64,000 nucleotides of DNA from Actinokineospora xionganensis (GTDB taxonomy: Bacteria > Actinomycetota > Actinomycetes > Mycobacteriales > Pseudonocardiaceae), in the NCBI RefSeq assembly GCF_014323725.1, contig NZ_JABVED010000009.1, positions 186,001 through 250,000 of the forward strand, given 5' to 3'. Of the stretch, positions 56,022 to 64,000 are shown in pieces. Every line of letters starts with the position of its first letter. Position 1 is the first letter of the stretch. Position numbers and translations under genes: made by a program. Below the pieces are notes generated by a model. That model ran no database searches. It worked only from the letters and a program-made list of their open reading frames with translations, and was not told where the DNA came from.

Positions 56022-57526
56022 GCCGGTACCTCGATGGGCTCGTCGACCGGCGCCGGGGCGGGCCGCCTGGGCAGAAGGAACGCGGGGACCAGGCACAGCG
56101 CGACCAGCCCGAGCGCACAGGCGAAGGTCGTGGCGAACGAGTCGGCCACCAAGGCGGCCGCGGCGTCGCGCGTCGACAGGTGGTCCATCGCCTCGGTCGC
56201 GGCGGCCTGGCCGCGCTCGGTGGGCACGCCGAACTTGCCCGCCAGCGACCCGGCCAAGATCATCGACAGCACCGCCGCGCCGACCGCCCCGGACGCCTGC
56301 TGCAGGATGCTCAGCGTGGTGGAGGCCCTGGCCACCTGACGGCTCGTCAGGTTCAGCATGGCCGCCGACATGAGCGGGATCATGGTCGCGCCCATCCCCA
56401 GCCCCATGACGAACATGGCCAGCACCAGCGGCCAGTACGGCGTCGCCGCGGTGACCTGGGTGAACACGGCCAGGCTCGGCAGGATCAGCACCAGCCCGGA
56501 CAGCACGACCCGGCCGGGCCCGAACTTGTCGGCGAGCAGCCCGCACATCGGGATGGCGATCATCGCCCCCACGCTGCTCGGGACCAGGAGCAGACCGGCC
56601 TGCAGCGCGGATTCCCCGCGGGCCAGCAGGAAGTACGCCGGGTACAGCAGTCCCCCGCCGAGGAAGCCGACGAAGAAGATCGACAGCCCGATGGCCGAGA
56701 TCGTGAACGTGCGGTCCTTGAACAGCGCCAGGTCGATCAGCGGGTTGCCGATCCGCGTCGCCCGCACCAGGAAGCCCGCGATGCCCAGAACGCCCACCAC
56801 GCCGGGCAGCCAGCCCGCGGCCGCGCCCGTCCCACTCGCGATGAGGACCGCGCTGAAGATCACCAGCGCCAGTCCCGGGGAGAGCAGGAGCATGCCGAGG
56901 AAGTCGAACGGCTCTGCTGACTCCGGCTCGTCCCTGGGCAGCATTCGCCACGCCAGGACGAACGCGACCACGCTGATCGGGATGTTGATGAGGAAGATCC
57001 ACCGCCAGTCCGCCGCGTCGACCAGCCAGCCGCCCACGATCGGACCGGTGATCGGGCCGAGCAGCATCGGCACGCCGAGCACCCCCATCACCCGGCCGAC
57101 CCGCCGCGGTCCGGCCGCCTTGACCAGGATCGTCGTGCCCGCCGGTCCGAGCATGCCCGCGCCCAGCCCCTGCACGACCCGGAACGCGATCAGCGATCCG
57201 ACGCTCCACGCCGTCGCGGCGAGAATCGACCCGAGCATGAACAGCGCGATGGCCACCAGGTAGAGCGCTCTGGCGCCGAACCGGTCGCACGCCCAGCCGG
57301 TGACCGGGATGGCCATCGTCAGCGCGAGCATGTACCCCGTCACCACCCAGTGGATCGTGGCGAACGAAGTGTGAAACTCGGCTGTCAGGGCGGGCAGCGC
57401 GACGTTGACGACCGTCGTGTCCAGGATCGCCATGAACGATCCGATGACGACGACGATCGCGGCCCGCCACACCACCGCGTCGAGCTTGTCCGGGCGCGCG
57501 TCCGGTTTCGGTTCCGCTCGGGTCAT
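56018..57526 (-). CDS. DHA2-family (EmrB/QacA-like) drug exporter
   Basis: The 502-residue MFS protein has 14 helices. Motif D1 is VVVIGSFMAILDTTVVNVALP, motif A is WACDRFGARALYL, and motif C is GVPMLLGPITGPIVGGWLV, typical of proton-driven drug antiporters. It lies in the NRPS operon, between an SRPBCC gene 8 bp upstream and the overlapping glycosyltransferase gene. Export of the NRPS product is the obvious inference. Confidence 0.92.
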   Translation of the reverse strand: MTRAEPKPDARPDKLDAVVWRAAIVVVIGSFMAILDTTVVNVALPALTAEFHTSFATIHWVVTGYMLALTMAIPVTGWACDRFGARALYLVAIALFMLGSILAATAWSVGSLIAFRVVQGLGAGMLGPAGTTILVKAAGPRRVGRVMGVLGVPMLLGPITGPIVGGWLVDAADWRWIFLINIPISVVAFVLAWRMLPRDEPESAEPFDFLGMLLLSPGLALVIFSAVLIASGTGAAAGWLPGVVGVLGIAGFLVRATRIGNPLIDLALFKDRTFTISAIGLSIFFVGFLGGGLLYPAYFLLARGESALQAGLLLVPSSVGAMIAIPMCGLLADKFGPGRVVLSGLVLILPSLAVFTQVTAATPYWPLVLAMFVMGLGMGATMIPLMSAAMLNLTSRQVARASTTLSILQQASGAVGAAVLSMILAGSLAGKFGVPTERGQAAATEAMDHLSTRDAAAALVADSFATTFACALGLVALCLVPAFLLPRRPAPAPVDEPIEVPA

Positions 57527-57534
57527 GACCGGCC

Positions 57535-57969
57535 TCAGCCCTGCTCGGCCTTGGCCTTGAGGGCGTCGAGCAGGCCCTTGATGCCCTTGGCCGACATCTT
57601 CTCCAGCATGCGCTTGGGCATCGGCCACTTCAGGGCGATCTCCTGCGTGACGGTCACCTCGCTCGCCCCTCCGTCGCCCGCGGTGACGGCGCAGGTGAAG
57701 TCGTACTTCGTCGTCACCTCGCTGTCGAAGAGGCGGAACTGGTAGCGGTCGTCGGCCGGGTACTCGTATTCGACGGTGTGCGACGCCTTCTGGCCCATCG
57801 CGGTGACGAACCACTTGACCCGCAGCGGCCGACCCCGGTCGTCGGTCGCCTGGATCTCGACCTTCTCGTAGCCGCTCTGCCACGCCGGATACGCGGTGAC
57901 GTCCAACAGGATGTCGAGGATGGTCTTCGATTCCGCGTCGATCGAGATGGACCCTGTCACAGGAGCCAT
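57535..57969 (-). CDS. SRPBCC (START-like) family protein
   Basis: The 144-residue protein has the SRPBCC layout: a first strand SISIDAESKTILDILLDV, central strands with ASHTVEYEYPADDRYQF, and a long C-terminal helix PKRMLEKMSAKGIKGLLDAL. Such proteins bind hydrophobic ligands; some are cyclases. GAAGGAGGT precedes ATG 57969. It starts 29 bp after the NRPS stop and may act on or carry the peptide, although stand-alone members with unknown roles are common. Confidence 0.88.
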   Translation of the reverse strand: MAPVTGSISIDAESKTILDILLDVTAYPAWQSGYEKVEIQATDDRGRPLRVKWFVTAMGQKASHTVEYEYPADDRYQFRLFDSEVTTKYDFTCAVTAGDGGASEVTVTQEIALKWPMPKRMLEKMSAKGIKGLLDALKAKAEQG

Positions 57970-57998
57970 GGGTGAACCTCCTTCTCTGGCCGGTCTGC

Positions 57999-64000
<6,002 letters not shown>

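Overview
The window is GC-rich (about 70% by eye) and comes from an actinomycete, most likely of the Pseudonocardiales. This rests on gene content: a mycobacterial-type MurA with Asp in place of the catalytic Cys, NucS, DUF2550 beside the ATP synthase, a DUF3558-type lipoprotein, a FilP-like coiled-coil protein, crotonyl-CoA carboxylase/reductase with a B12-dependent mutase, and an NRPS. The family assignment is inferred from content, not from a marker gene. The backbone (nucS ... murA, ATP:cobalamin adenosyltransferase ... rnz, DUF2550, atp operon) matches what I recall of the conserved Mycobacterium Rv1304-Rv1322 and Streptomyces SCO5366-SCO5415 neighbourhoods.

Layout, left to right. 0-4 kb: a DUF4331 protein cut by the left edge, a POT peptide transporter, a broken VOC/TetR pair and an SPW membrane protein. 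4-7 kb: crotonyl-CoA carboxylase/reductase and a FilP-like filament protein. 7-12 kb: a fungal-type cytosine deaminase, a universal stress protein with a tnpB-only insertion at its 3' end, a class III cyclase, a hydrolase and small conserved proteins. 12-17 kb: a tandem 3-hydroxyacyl-CoA dehydrogenase, the dihydroxyacetone kinase operon dhaKLM and a lipoprotein. 17-26 kb: a MetE-like methyltransferase, nucS, a Nudix hydrolase, a two-component system, and a secreted chitinase behind a DasR-like site. 26-32 kb: enoyl-CoA hydratase, an ectoine-type ABC transporter (ehuBCDA) and the ethylmalonyl-CoA mutase-type gene. 32-45 kb: a secreted protease, tRNA-Arg(ACG), a large inverted repeat, gamma-glutamyltransferase, a molybdopterin oxidoreductase, murA, the adenosyltransferase, a second two-component system, rnz and DUF2550. 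45-54 kb: a SigE-family sigma factor with its membrane partner, and the F1Fo ATP synthase operon. 54-64 kb: an NRPS operon running off the right edge, with an SRPBCC protein, a DHA2-type exporter and a PMT-type glycosyltransferase.

Functional threads. ccr, the 3-hydroxyacyl-CoA dehydrogenase, the mutase and the adenosyltransferase together serve ethylmalonyl-CoA metabolism, which yields C5/C4 extender units or assimilates C2 units. The first three carry a closely matching 14-bp motif (TAC-N6-GTAAC) in their upstream regions, which suggests one regulon. The NRPS fragment contains a predicted serine-activating, N-methylating module followed by a terminal condensation-like domain without catalytic histidines and without a thioesterase. 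A co-directional exporter and glycosyltransferase lie just downstream.

Several loci show decay or rearrangement: a deletion joining two divergent genes, a tnpB with an in-frame stop, an SRPBCC 3' remnant, and an 81-bp-offset duplication at the enoyl-CoA hydratase/acetyltransferase junction. No CRISPR array, rRNA operon or prophage was seen.
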